The position numbers and the translations under genes are program-made. Shown here in pieces: positions 8,788-17,242 of a stretch of DNA of 49,470 bases (its first letter is position 1; every line of letters begins with the position of its first letter). The stretch lies in assembly GCA_001007665.1 (NCBI GenBank), contig JXQG01000006.1, positions 1 to 49,470 on the forward strand, written 5' to 3'. The DNA comes from Candidatus Synechococcus spongiarum SP3. GTDB taxonomy: Bacteria; Cyanobacteriota; Cyanobacteriia; PCC-6307; Cyanobiaceae. Below the pieces are notes generated by a model. The model did no database searches, was not told where the DNA came from, and was given only the letters and a program-made list of their open reading frames with translations.

Positions 8788-10329
8788 CTAAATCTCAAAT
8801 CCTAGGTTTACACGATTTAAGATTTTATATAGTAAATAATTGCTAACTATACAGATTGATTGAGGATAGACTTTGATTACATTCATCTGATGCAGTTCTG
8901 AAAATTTTATCGGCAACTCAATATAATTGACAAGAAGATAGTTGATCACTTTGACTGGCTCGGTAGGGCTTGCTTCCCAGCTTATCAACTCCGTTTCACT
9001 ATAAACTGACCGCCCACCTGTTAGTCGCATAAGTTCTTTAAGCGATGTTGCAGGAGTCATATTCTCTAAGATGCCAATGGCTGTAATTGCCTGCGATGGT
9101 GGAGTTTCTGATTTGCTCTTATAGAAAAATAAAATTGAACCTGGATCACTCAGATTAGAGCGAGCACGACAAAGATAGACTTTACGTATTGTATTTCCTG
9201 GCTTTTTAGATGAGAAAAGATCAAGTTGGGAAAATTGACATTGATGAAGATCTGGATATAACTTGTCATGATATTTTTCTTCTATTGGAATGATAAAACC
9301 ACAAGTTTCTTTAGTTAGAATAAATCTAGGATAATTCTTCCGATCTATTTCAAAACAATTTTCTTCTGGCTTTCTAAATAACTTTTCTGACGCAAAATCT
9401 CGCTCGTAGATTAATTCTCCTTGTTGATTTTCTTTAGCATTACGAAAACCATAAAACTCTACAAGATTTCTGAGGGAGTCTTGATCTGGGTAAGTTGTGA
9501 AATATACTAAGTTGTATTTATTTTTCTGCGCATACCATAACACTTGCTTGAGAAGTAACTCACCGAGCTTCATTCCACGCTTGTCTTCACTAACCTTAAA
9601 AGTACATATCTTTAGAATATGCTCGGCTTGTGTCACAGCGTCAGTGTCGTCGCCAGTTTCTTCTTTCCAGACAACAAGTCCTGCAAGCTCATCATTATCA
9701 GAAACAATCCAACATGACCTATGTTGTTTGATACATTTGGTTCTCCACCATTCATCAAATCCTGCATAGCTAGCCCGAAGGCTATCAAAAAATGGCTGTT
9801 TGTGATCAATTACATGTGCCTTGACTTCCTCTACATCACGAATAGGTACTGATTGAGGCTCGTAAGTTTGCTTCAACAGTTCTGTAACGTCAGCGATAAA
9901 TAAAACTCTTTGCCCAAGTTCTAGAGAAAATCTCTGAGCACGATCATGTAAGCCCTTGTCTTCTGTAACCAGAAAATCAACCACATTTCTCTTTAGCGCA
10001 TGTAGAAGGATAGCATCAGTCACATCGTTGTCTTTTTTCAGTGGTCCAAAATCAGCTTCCAACTCTGAACGCTGTAAGCCTCGAAATTTATCAAGTGTCT
10101 GATATTTATCGATTTTGCTAAGAGAAATTTTGCGTCTCTGAGTGTTATTATCTCGTGCAATATCATCTTTGGCAACTTCGTGAACAAACACGTTAATGTT
10201 GTAAGACGCTGCAAGCCTGGCAAAGTTTGCATAAGCTTCCTGAATTACGTGATGGTCTTCAAGATCAATCAGAATGTTCGTATCAATAAGATACGAGTGT
10301 CGATTATTTTGACTAGGAGTATAGTTCAT
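8788..10329 (-). CDS. PIN domain - GNAT acetyltransferase fusion with PUA/EVE-like tail
   Basis: 513-aa multidomain protein in strikingly AT-rich DNA. Residues about 10-160 form a PIN-like nuclease domain: YLIDTNILIDLED at the start, a central DNDVTDAILLHAL, and FLVTEDKGL near the end supply the acidic cluster. Residues about 190-310 are a GNAT domain with the acetyl-CoA signature VSEDKRGMKLGELLL and an aromatic-rich strand after it. The last 170 residues (GFIIPIEEKYHDKLYPD ... VYLCRARSN) look like a PUA/EVE/ASCH-fold nucleic-acid-binding domain; this part is least certain. ATG 10329 overlaps the ASCH gene by 17 bp, so the two are co-expressed. A toxin or phage-defence role is an inference from domain content and location. 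Confidence 0.75.
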   Translation of the reverse strand: MNYTPSQNNRHSYLIDTNILIDLEDHHVIQEAYANFARLAASYNINVFVHEVAKDDIARDNNTQRRKISLSKIDKYQTLDKFRGLQRSELEADFGPLKKDNDVTDAILLHALKRNVVDFLVTEDKGLHDRAQRFSLELGQRVLFIADVTELLKQTYEPQSVPIRDVEEVKAHVIDHKQPFFDSLRASYAGFDEWWRTKCIKQHRSCWIVSDNDELAGLVVWKEETGDDTDAVTQAEHILKICTFKVSEDKRGMKLGELLLKQVLWYAQKNKYNLVYFTTYPDQDSLRNLVEFYGFRNAKENQQGELIYERDFASEKLFRKPEENCFEIDRKNYPRFILTKETCGFIIPIEEKYHDKLYPDLHQCQFSQLDLFSSKKPGNTIRKVYLCRARSNLSDPGSILFFYKSKSETPPSQAITAIGILENMTPATSLKELMRLTGGRSVYSETELISWEASPTEPVKVINYLLVNYIELPIKFSELHQMNVIKVYPQSICIVSNYLLYKILNRVNLGFEI

Positions 10330-10891
10330 CTTGCAATGCCTTGCGGAGATCGTTCTTGATATATAGAAAAGACTGAGGGGGCTCAAACCCAAACTCTTCT
10401 CGAAGTCTCCTCAGTGGTATCTGCCGAGGAAATGGCTTAATATCATAAAGAATAAGTACAAAACCAGATTTCAATCCTCGAAAGTATTTTGTGAAGTCTT
10501 TATGATTAATTAATGCATTTTCCTGAAACTCTGTCCAAATTTGCTGGACAGGAAGCTCCTGAACCTCTTTGATTCTTGCCACTCCAACCATGGCTTGCAC
10601 AGGTGATGTGGAGTAGATGTATAGAGTGATGGCAGTTGGCTCTGGCACCGGAAAGCGACGCCGGAGTTCAACTGTTTTTTGTTCCTCCAGGATTTTTTCA
10701 GAGTATTTTGGGTGGATCGACAACACCACACCCCTCGAAGCAGGGCAGGTCTCGTCACCAAACAGCCGGGGTGTCACCAGTTGATCCTTGTGACTGCATT
10801 TTGTAGCTAGGGCATCCTGGGTGCGCAAGGCAAGCTGTGCAACAGATATCAGCATAGCAGTGGCACTGTGCTCCTCCTTCAAAAGTGTCAC
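10313..10891 (-). CDS. ASCH-domain protein
   Basis: 192-aa protein. Residues about 53-190 form an ASCH/PUA-like domain recognised by VVLSIHPKYSEKILEEQKT followed by VELRRRFPV, the usual conserved front of the fold, then a strand with IYSTSPVQAMVG. ASCH domains bind RNA or modified nucleotides and are often adjacent to or fused with GNAT and PIN domains. The front 50 residues are poorly conserved, and a later start (M13) is possible. Its 3' end overlaps the PIN-GNAT gene. Both genes are far poorer in GC than the flanking restriction genes, which points to joint acquisition from another source. Exact function is unknown. Confidence 0.7.
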   Translation of the reverse strand: MTLLKEEHSATAMLISVAQLALRTQDALATKCSHKDQLVTPRLFGDETCPASRGVVLSIHPKYSEKILEEQKTVELRRRFPVPEPTAITLYIYSTSPVQAMVGVARIKEVQELPVQQIWTEFQENALINHKDFTKYFRGLKSGFVLILYDIKPFPRQIPLRRLREEFGFEPPQSFLYIKNDLRKALQDELYS

Positions 10892-10977
10892 ACTACCGTA
10901 ACATGCCGATGGATAGCAGGCTTGGCAATTCTCTTTGATCAGTGAATTTGCCGACTGTCGAACAACTGAAAGATGAC

Positions 10978-11208
10978 TTACCCATCAGGTGGATAAGGAT
11001 CGTTGCCGTAGCTGTTACGCTCACGGATTTTCCCATCGCGACCTTTTAGGAACGCTTCACCTCCTTTCTCCCTGGCTCTCGGCCTGGAGTCCTCCCACGC
11101 CTCTGCCTGTGTGTCAGTGACCTTGGTGGCACGGCGAGCACCTTCGCGTATAGACTCCCACTGCCCATCTGGTCGTGGCTGGGTCCAGTAGTTGTTGTTG
11201 TTGGGCAT
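10978..11208 (-). CDS. Small DUF2188-type hydrophilic protein
   Basis: 76-aa protein rich in charged residues. The pattern W-x-V/E-x-x-x-G-A-x-R-A-x-K ... D-T-Q-A-E-A ... E-x-x-x-G-R-D-G-K-I-R-E-R-N-S-Y-G-N-D-P matches the DUF2188 family: small proteins with a repeated beta-hairpin and a terminal RDGKI..RNSYGNDP-type motif. I chose ATG 11208 because an AGGAGG sequence sits about 7 bp upstream; a TTG at 11214 would overlap hsdS by 4 bp. It is the last gene of the hsdS-hsdM operon segment. The family is often near restriction or toxin genes, but no function is established. Confidence 0.7.
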   Translation of the reverse strand: MPNNNNYWTQPRPDGQWESIREGARRATKVTDTQAEAWEDSRPRAREKGGEAFLKGRDGKIRERNSYGNDPYPPDG

Positions 11209-11210
11209 GG

Positions 11211-12473
11211 TCAACCTCCTGCGCGCATGGGCGTATGTATGGAGATGCTAGCAGAGTCAAGCGGAACACGCAACTCCCCCGTCAGCAGCTTCTGCATGAG
11301 GCTCCGTTTCTGGATGTGGAGGGCTTTAATCTGAGTAACGAGTCGGAGCGTTTCTGCATCACAGCTATCTAACAGATTGCCAATTTTGATTTGCTCTGCT
11401 ACCGATGGTAGGCACACTTTAAATCTTTTCACGTCAGATGAATTGATTACCGGATAATTTGAACCTACCACTAGAGAGTGAAACTGGCTTTCCATATGGT
11501 GGCTAAAGAGATAGTGAAGTAGGTACGAACCATTTGCTTTAGCTTTAGGGGTAACAACAGCGAAGCCAGTTGAAGCAATACAACCTTGCTGTTGCTCCGT
11601 GACCCGTGCAAAGCCCTGTAGGTTGGGTCGCACGGTTGAAACCAAAAGATCACCAGGTTTAACAATGCGCCTGGCTCGTGATGGTGCCTTCTCAAAAGTG
11701 AATCGTTGCAAATTCTCTACAATCTTGCCAGACTCCACATCTGACAACGAGATATAATCAAAAATGAAATCTGGTGCTGTACTGGACCGCAAACTCTGCT
11801 GATCTACAGAGACCACCTCCCCCAACTGCACCTCCCGCCACGCCTGCCCCTCAAACTCTGGAAAGCGACATTTCCCAGTGAGAAGAATCTGCATAAGCCC
11901 ACGTTTCCGAGTACGGGCAGCAGCCAACAGCGCCGAAGTCAACTCAATAGCTCGGTCCCACGTCCCCAAGATCTCAGCAATCTTGCGCTGTTCGGGGAGC
12001 GGGGGGAGGCGGACAGGAAATTTGGCGATTGTTTGGAGGTTTAGACCAGCCTTTGCCCCTGCATCATTCAAGCGATTGAATAGAGTCTGCTGCGGCTCAG
12101 CAGAAAGTAGGTATGCTAAAAACCGTGTCTCGACGGCTCCACGCTTGGTTCGCACAAGACAAATATGCTGGTTAATGTAAGTCTCACTGTATGGCTCAAA
12201 ATCAACGTAACCAATCTTACCAAGTTCGGCTGTGATAGAAACTAGGATATCTCCGAGTTTAACTTGAGTCCGGTTGCTTTCAGAATTGTTTTTGGGAAGA
12301 CTAACGAATTTTAACTCACTTAAATCTAAGCAGATTCTCTCACGACGCAGGTTAGTCATTCGCAAGAACGGATTTCCATTTTTCGAGTAAAAGGATGCCC
12401 ATCCACGGGAACCGCTCGTAATCAACTCGGAAATATGCCCGAGATCTGTCGTTGTCCATCCCTCACCCATCAT
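11211..12473 (-). CDS. hsdS: Type I restriction-modification specificity subunit (HsdS), two-TRD
   Basis: Sequence-recognition subunit, 420 aa, the normal size. Two target-recognition domains are separated and followed by the conserved helical spacers: after TRD1, LPPLPEQRKIAEILGTWDRA and RKRGLMQILLTGK; after TRD2, LPSVAEQIKIGNLLDSCD and QKRSLMQKLLTGEL. The matching internal repeats are diagnostic of HsdS. It combines with HsdM for methylation and with HsdR for restriction. The ATG overlaps the rhuM stop codon (ATGA). The tail after LLTGELRVP is short and unremarkable. The target sequence cannot be inferred. Confidence 0.93.
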   Translation of the reverse strand: MMGEGWTTTDLGHISELITSGSRGWASFYSKNGNPFLRMTNLRRERICLDLSELKFVSLPKNNSESNRTQVKLGDILVSITAELGKIGYVDFEPYSETYINQHICLVRTKRGAVETRFLAYLLSAEPQQTLFNRLNDAGAKAGLNLQTIAKFPVRLPPLPEQRKIAEILGTWDRAIELTSALLAAARTRKRGLMQILLTGKCRFPEFEGQAWREVQLGEVVSVDQQSLRSSTAPDFIFDYISLSDVESGKIVENLQRFTFEKAPSRARRIVKPGDLLVSTVRPNLQGFARVTEQQQGCIASTGFAVVTPKAKANGSYLLHYLFSHHMESQFHSLVVGSNYPVINSSDVKRFKVCLPSVAEQIKIGNLLDSCDAETLRLVTQIKALHIQKRSLMQKLLTGELRVPLDSASISIHTPMRAGG

Positions 12474-13489
12474 CTCTGCCCCTCCTGCCGCCTCTTGGCA
12501 GCCTTCTCCATCGCTTCCAACTCGGCAACATCTGCCTCATCCGCCGCCAGCGCTTCAGCGGCCCGACGGCTGGCGTCAAACGCTTGGAAGCGCTCAGCGG
12601 GCAGTTGCTTGGCCACAGTCATTTGCAGATGCCCGGCATGGGTGAGCACCTCCCGGTCGTTGAAGGAGAGGAAGGCGTCCAGCTTATCAACCCACTCCGC
12701 CATGGTGATGGGACGACGGCGCCGGGCCTGGTCCTCGGCATAGTCCAGATACATCACCACGAAGCGGTTGAGTTCTTCCACTTCCTCAGCCTTGAGGTAG
12801 TTTTTGGCGGTGCCCACATCCCCTTTGCGCACAATGGATCCTTTCCAACTGGTCAGCCCCATGTTGGGGGCAGCAGGATCACTGCGGCTTTCAATCAGTT
12901 CGGCGGCGGTTTTGCCAGTGACGGCCCACAGCATTTTGTTCTGCACCTTTTTGAAAAAGTCCTGGGCCTGGGGTGATGTTTTGTCGTAATCAACAGCGGT
13001 TGCGTAGAGGTCCCGCACTTTCTGGTAGAAGCGTTTTTCCGAAGCGCGGATGTCCCGAATCCGGGCCAACCACTCATCAAAGTAATCCCACCGCTCCGCT
13101 TGTTTCAGGCGGGCATCATCCATGGCAAAGCCTTTCACCAGGTAGTCCCGCAGCACCGTGGTGGCCCAGCGGCGAAACTGGGCGCCCCTGGGAGAGCGGA
13201 CCCGGTAGCCCACTGACAGAATGACGTCAAGATTATAGGTATCCAGATCTCGTTCCACCTGCCGATTGCCTTCGGTTTGAACTATCCGGTATTTCCGGAT
13301 AGTTGCCTGGGAGTCACATTCGCCTTCGGCAAAAATGTTGTGGATGTGTTCGTTCACTGTGCGCACATCCTTGTTGAATAACTCTGCGACTTCCCGCTGG
13401 CTCAGCCACACGGTGCCGTCCACAGCCCGCAGGCCGATGGTGGCGGCGCCGTCCTCGGTGTTGTAGAGGATGAGTTCGCCTTCAGCCAT
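12470..13489 (-). CDS. rhuM: RhuM family protein
   Basis: 339-aa protein of the RhuM family (named after a Salmonella pathogenicity island gene). The conserved front GELILYNTEDGAATIGLRA, then WLSQREVAELFNKDVRTVNEHI (a putative helix-turn-helix, about 29-50) and LDVILSVGYRVRSPRGAQFRRWA, is the family hallmark. The C-terminal part is helical and charged. RhuM genes are frequent passengers inside type I restriction operons between hsdM and hsdS, exactly as here, but their biochemical role has not been settled; a regulatory or antirestriction-coupled role is possible. The gene overlaps hsdM by 8 bp and hsdS by 4 bp, so expression is coupled. Confidence 0.9.
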   Translation of the reverse strand: MAEGELILYNTEDGAATIGLRAVDGTVWLSQREVAELFNKDVRTVNEHIHNIFAEGECDSQATIRKYRIVQTEGNRQVERDLDTYNLDVILSVGYRVRSPRGAQFRRWATTVLRDYLVKGFAMDDARLKQAERWDYFDEWLARIRDIRASEKRFYQKVRDLYATAVDYDKTSPQAQDFFKKVQNKMLWAVTGKTAAELIESRSDPAAPNMGLTSWKGSIVRKGDVGTAKNYLKAEEVEELNRFVVMYLDYAEDQARRRRPITMAEWVDKLDAFLSFNDREVLTHAGHLQMTVAKQLPAERFQAFDASRRAAEALAADEADVAELEAMEKAAKRRQEGQR

Positions 13490-15002
13490 GGATCCCCAGC
13501 TCCTTCATGTAGCCCGCCATCTTGGTCCGCACCTCCGCCAATTCGGCTTCAATGTGCAGGATGTCCTGTTGCACGGCGGCAAGGTCAACGTCCTCCTCCG
13601 GCTCGAAGGTGTCCACGTAGCGGGGGATGTTGAGGTTGTAGCTGTTGTCGATGATCTCCTCCGGGCTGGCCAGGTGGGCGTAGTGGTCCACCGCGGTCCG
13701 TGCCCCCATGGCGTCCAGCACCTTGTTGATGTGGGTCTCGTCCATGGTGTTCTGGTTTTTGCCGGGGGTGAAGTCCTTGCTGGCGTCGATGAACAACACG
13801 TCCCGCCGGTTGGCGTGGGCGCCGCCTGGTTCGCGAGAGCGATCAAAGATGAGGACAGCCACGGGGATGCCGGTGGTGGTGAACAGATTGGCGGGCAGCC
13901 CCACCACGGCATCCAGCAGGTTCTCCTCAATAAGCCGCTGGCGGATGCGCCCCTCCGCCCCGCCGCGAAACAACACCCCATGGGGCACGATCACGGCCAC
14001 GCGACCGGATTGGCGCCTGGCGATTTCCACCATGTGGGTGATAAAGGCATAGTCCCCCTTGGATTTGGGGGGAATGCCGCGCCAGAAGCGACGGTATTGA
14101 TCTGAGCCAGCATGTTCGGCGCCCCATTTTTCCAGGGAGAAGGGGGGATTGGCCACCACCACGTCAAAGCGCATCAGGTGATCCCCCTCCACCAGCCTGG
14201 GGCTGTTGATGGTGTCGCACCACTCGATGCGGGCCGCGTCGCGGGCATGGAGGAACATGTTCATGCGGGCCAAGGCCCAGGTGGCGCCGTTCACCTCCTG
14301 GCCGTAGAGGGCGAAGTTGGGGGAGCCCACCGCCTGGGATGCCTGAATCAGCAACGAGCCCGAACCACAGGCCGGGTCGCAGATGGTGTCCCCAGGCTTG
14401 GGGGCCGCCAGCCTGGCCAGGAGGCGGGAGACCGGGGTGGGGGTATAGAACTCCCCTGCCTTCTTGCCGGCATCGGACGCAAAGCGGGAAATCAGGTAGA
14501 TGTAACACTCGCCGATGATGTCCTCCGTCACCCGGGAAGGGCGCAGGTCCAGGGCAGGCTTGGCGAAGTCCTCCAGCAGGTTTTTGAGGCGGCGGTTGCG
14601 GTCTTTCGGGCGGCCGAGATTGGCCTCGGAGTTGAAGTCGATGTTGCGGAAGACGCCCTCCAGCTTGGCGCGGTTTGCGTCTTCGATGGCCTCAAGGGCG
14701 ATATTGATCAACTCGCCGATGTTGGGGGCGTTGCGCCGGGCGTAGAGGTCATCGAAGCTGGCATGGACGGGCAGGATGAACCGCTCCCGCTCCAGGCGCC
14801 GGCGGATGCGCGTCTCGTCGGTGCCATACTGCTGGCGGTAGGTGGCCTGGTGGTCTTTCCAGAGGTCGGAGATGGTCTTCAGGAACAACATCACCAGGAT
14901 GTAGTCCTTGTATTGCCCCGCATCAACGGCGCCCCGAAAGGTATCGCAGGCGGCCAAGGCGGTCTGGTTGATCTGCTGTTGGGTGATCTTCTGGTCAGTC
15001 AT
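13482..15002 (-). CDS. hsdM: Type I DNA methyltransferase subunit M (HsdM)
   Basis: N6-adenine methyltransferase subunit, 506 aa, complete. An N-terminal helical domain (about 1-165) precedes the SAM-binding motif DPACGSGSLL (209-218) and the catalytic motif NPPF (285-288). These residues give adenine specificity. I prefer ATG 15002, which overlaps the stop of the preceding half-size hsdS by 4 bp (ATGA), over an upstream in-frame start at 15032. It is followed by rhuM and the full-length hsdS in an overlapping chain. The methylase protects host sites and is required for restriction with HsdR at 0.8-4.0 kb. Confidence 0.95.
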   Translation of the reverse strand: MTDQKITQQQINQTALAACDTFRGAVDAGQYKDYILVMLFLKTISDLWKDHQATYRQQYGTDETRIRRRLERERFILPVHASFDDLYARRNAPNIGELINIALEAIEDANRAKLEGVFRNIDFNSEANLGRPKDRNRRLKNLLEDFAKPALDLRPSRVTEDIIGECYIYLISRFASDAGKKAGEFYTPTPVSRLLARLAAPKPGDTICDPACGSGSLLIQASQAVGSPNFALYGQEVNGATWALARMNMFLHARDAARIEWCDTINSPRLVEGDHLMRFDVVVANPPFSLEKWGAEHAGSDQYRRFWRGIPPKSKGDYAFITHMVEIARRQSGRVAVIVPHGVLFRGGAEGRIRQRLIEENLLDAVVGLPANLFTTTGIPVAVLIFDRSREPGGAHANRRDVLFIDASKDFTPGKNQNTMDETHINKVLDAMGARTAVDHYAHLASPEEIIDNSYNLNIPRYVDTFEPEEDVDLAAVQQDILHIEAELAEVRTKMAGYMKELGIHG

Positions 15003-15589
15003 TGGGGGTGGTGCTGGGTAAGCTTGGCCCATTCGTTGAGCATGAAGCCGGTGCGCTGTTGGCGCCGGTGGGCAAGCTGGCGGAGCAGGTGGTCCTCCCG
15101 CTGGGCCAGGGCATGGATGGTGGTGATGCGGCGCTGGACGTCCAGGTCAGGAAGCGGGATATCAAGCCGCTCCAGAACGGTCTTGGGAATCATGCGCAGG
15201 CTGGTGCCCTGGGCTTCCCGCTGGAGGCGATGTTGGGCATCTGGTTGATTGATGGCCCAAGCCAGGTAATCTCCTCGAATCAATCCCTGATCAGGGCGGA
15301 GAATGAGCAGCGGCAGGATGGCTACTGCAGGCTCCCCCAGGTCAGTGCTGACCACCGCGGCGGTGCTGGAATCCCCCCGGGATTTGAAGAGCACCTCCCC
15401 ACCCTGCACCAGGCAATGGCCTGGGGGATGGTCTGCAAACCGGTACCGGTGCAAGGTCTTGGCGCTGATGGGGTTGTCGCCATGGACGTCCCCCAACTGA
15501 ACGGCCAGCAGTCCGTCTGAAGGTGCAGGCTCCAGGCGGCTACGGGTGGTGTGGCCTGAACAGATGTGGCAGAGTTGCTTGAGTTGCAC
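14999..15589 (-). CDS. Half-size HsdS-like protein with a single recognition domain
   Basis: 196-aa protein, first gene of the hsd operon and coupled to hsdM by a 4-bp overlap. It starts with a GTG and has one TRD-like region (LCHICSGHTTRSRLE ... VQLGDVHG ... VQGGEVLFKSRGDSS) followed by one conserved-region helix (LDIPLPDLDVQRRITTIHAL...). This is half of a normal HsdS. Single-TRD HsdS proteins can act as dimers, so this may be an alternative specificity subunit for the same HsdM rather than a truncated relic; the frame is intact. Which of the two S proteins pairs with HsdR cannot be told from sequence. Confidence 0.75.
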   Translation of the reverse strand: MQLKQLCHICSGHTTRSRLEPAPSDGLLAVQLGDVHGDNPISAKTLHRYRFADHPPGHCLVQGGEVLFKSRGDSSTAAVVSTDLGEPAVAILPLLILRPDQGLIRGDYLAWAINQPDAQHRLQREAQGTSLRMIPKTVLERLDIPLPDLDVQRRITTIHALAQREDHLLRQLAHRRQQRTGFMLNEWAKLTQHHPQ

Positions 15590-15684
15590 GTTTCAGATTC
15601 TATAGGCGGGTTACAGAAATTTCAGTCTGGGAATCGGTCAAATTTTGGCATCCCTCGAATACAGTAGCTGCTTTACAGAAAAAA

Positions 15685-15711
15685 CTTTACCTTTCTGGCT
15701 TTACCTTTCTG
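15685..15711. repeat. Short direct repeat in the wecB-hsd intergenic region
   Basis: CTTTACCTTTCTG occurs at 15685-15697 and again at 15699-15711, one base apart, in the 225-bp gap between wecB and the hsd operon. The rest of the gap shows no gene. It lies upstream of the hsd operon and could be part of its control region or simple slippage; no function is claimed. Confidence 0.45.
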
Positions 15712-15814
15712 ACTGCGCCGCTGGGCCGCAAGGCATATGGCTCCGGGGGCTGAGCCAACGTCCATTTCCGACTCCGCTTGCCTGTGCAGGCGTACCCCTT
15801 GGGCTTTGGGCAGC

Positions 15815-16960
15815 TCATCCAGAAGCCTGGCCCCAAGACTGCGACCCCCTCCGGTGCTGGTGGAGAAACTGTCGGCAGGAAGCCACAATGCGCTGGCTGG
15901 CATGGCCGTCACCGAAAGGATTCACGGCACGGGCCATGGCGTTGTAGGCCGCTGCGTCTGTGAGCAGGCGTGAGGTTTCACGGAGGATGGCGCTGGCGGA
16001 GGCGCCGATCAAACGGGCGGTGCCGGCGTCCACCGCCTCGGGCCGTTCCGTCGTCTGCCGCAGCACCAGAACGGGTTTCCCCAGGGTCGGGGCCTCCTCC
16101 TGAAGACCACCGGAATCGGTGAGCACCAGGGTGCAGCCGGCCATGGCGCCCACCAGGGCCTTGTAGTCCAGAGGCTCCACCAGAAAGGCCCGTGGATGAT
16201 CCGCCAGCATCTGCCCCAGGGGCTCACGCACCGTGGGGTTGGGATGGAGGGGGAGCAGCAGGGCGGCCTTGGGATGACGGTCCAGCACATGGCGCAGGCC
16301 GCGACCGATCTCCTGCAGCGGTTCCCCCCAGTTTTCCCGTCGGTGAACCGTCACCAGAATCACCGGTTGAGCGTCCCACACCAGTCCGGGTACAGGGCAG
16401 ATGGGCTGCTGCCGGGCCACGGTTAACAGGGCGTCAATCACCGTATTGCCTGTGAGGGCAACGGTGCCCAGGACACCAGCGGTCTTGAGGTTGTGGCGTG
16501 CCCGGGGCGTGGGGGCGAAGTGGAGTTGCGCCACTTGGCCAATCAGACGGCGATTGGCTTCCTCCGGGTAGGGATTCCACAGGTCGTCGGTGCGCAGGCC
16601 CGCCTCCACGTGGGCCAGGGGGATGCGCTGGTAGAACGCCGCCAAGGCGGCGGCAAAGGCGGTGGTGGTGTCCCCCTGAACCAGCACCAAGTGGGGGGGA
16701 TGACGGAGAAAATCCTCCTGAAGACCCGTCAGGGCCGTGCAGGTGATGTGAGCCAGGCTTTGGCGTGGCGTCATGAGCGCCAGGTCCTGGTCCGTGGCCA
16801 GGCCAAACAGGTCCATCACGGGCTTGACCAGATGCTGATGCTGTCCGGTCTGGATCACACGAGTGGAAAAGTCGCTGGCTGCCTGCAATGCCAGGATGAC
16901 AGGCGCCAGCTTGATGGCTTCCGGGCGGGTTCCCAGAACGAGGCTGACCTGATGGTTCAC
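15815..16960 (-). CDS. wecB: UDP-N-acetylglucosamine 2-epimerase (non-hydrolysing)
   Basis: Interconverts UDP-GlcNAc and UDP-ManNAc for surface polysaccharide precursors. Family motifs are in order: GTRPEAIKLAPV at the N-terminus, VQGDTTT, HVEAGLRT, NPYPEEANRRL, TVHRREN, LTDSGGLQEEAP, and GKPVLVLRQTTERPEA. Length with the chosen GTG start at 16960 (MNHQVSLVLGTRPEA) is 381 aa, typical of WecB. The frame stays open to a TTG at 17044, but that would overlap the hli gene by 23 bp and add residues not seen in the family. No Shine-Dalgarno sequence is obvious. It is downstream of hli on the same strand. Confidence 0.93.
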   Translation of the reverse strand: MNHQVSLVLGTRPEAIKLAPVILALQAASDFSTRVIQTGQHQHLVKPVMDLFGLATDQDLALMTPRQSLAHITCTALTGLQEDFLRHPPHLVLVQGDTTTAFAAALAAFYQRIPLAHVEAGLRTDDLWNPYPEEANRRLIGQVAQLHFAPTPRARHNLKTAGVLGTVALTGNTVIDALLTVARQQPICPVPGLVWDAQPVILVTVHRRENWGEPLQEIGRGLRHVLDRHPKAALLLPLHPNPTVREPLGQMLADHPRAFLVEPLDYKALVGAMAGCTLVLTDSGGLQEEAPTLGKPVLVLRQTTERPEAVDAGTARLIGASASAILRETSRLLTDAAAYNAMARAVNPFGDGHASQRIVASCRQFLHQHRRGSQSWGQASG

Positions 16961-17021
16961 ACTGGCAGTGGGGAACTGATCCAAGGATGAGGCACGATGC
17001 AGGTCCCCGGCCAGTGCTGGT

Positions 17022-17204
17022 TCAGGCCAGGCGCAACAGCACAATCACCAGAATGGCCACGGAGAGGCCAATCATGGCCAAACGACCGTTCCAGATTTCT
17101 GCTTGCGGGGTGAAGCCACGCTTCCAGCGGTTGAGTTCTTCACGGCTGACGGGTTCAGCAACAGGGCGACCCAGAGCAGCCGCCGGGGCATCCGGCTGAT
17201 TCAT
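17022..17204 (-). CDS. hli: High-light-inducible protein (HLIP/Scp)
   Basis: 60-aa one-helix chlorophyll-binding protein of the thylakoid membrane, related to the LHC superfamily; HLIPs protect photosystems and help deliver or store chlorophyll under stress. The signature AEIWNGRLAMIGL (about 35-47) contains the E-x-x-N-G-R chlorophyll ligands and leads into a single membrane helix with IGLSVAILVIVLLRLA. The N-terminal 30 residues are the usual Pro/Ala-rich stromal tail and RWKRGFTPQ. The gene sits between tsaD and wecB on the minus strand. It is clear evidence that the host is a cyanobacterium. Confidence 0.93.
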   Translation of the reverse strand: MNQPDAPAAALGRPVAEPVSREELNRWKRGFTPQAEIWNGRLAMIGLSVAILVIVLLRLA

Positions 17205-17242
17205 GGCGTGCAGGACAGAGAGTTGAAGAAAATGTTAGGACT

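Noticed and set aside
15673-15912. Small minus-strand frame next to wecB
   Set aside because: It overlaps the wecB 3' end in another frame and has no start signal or domain.
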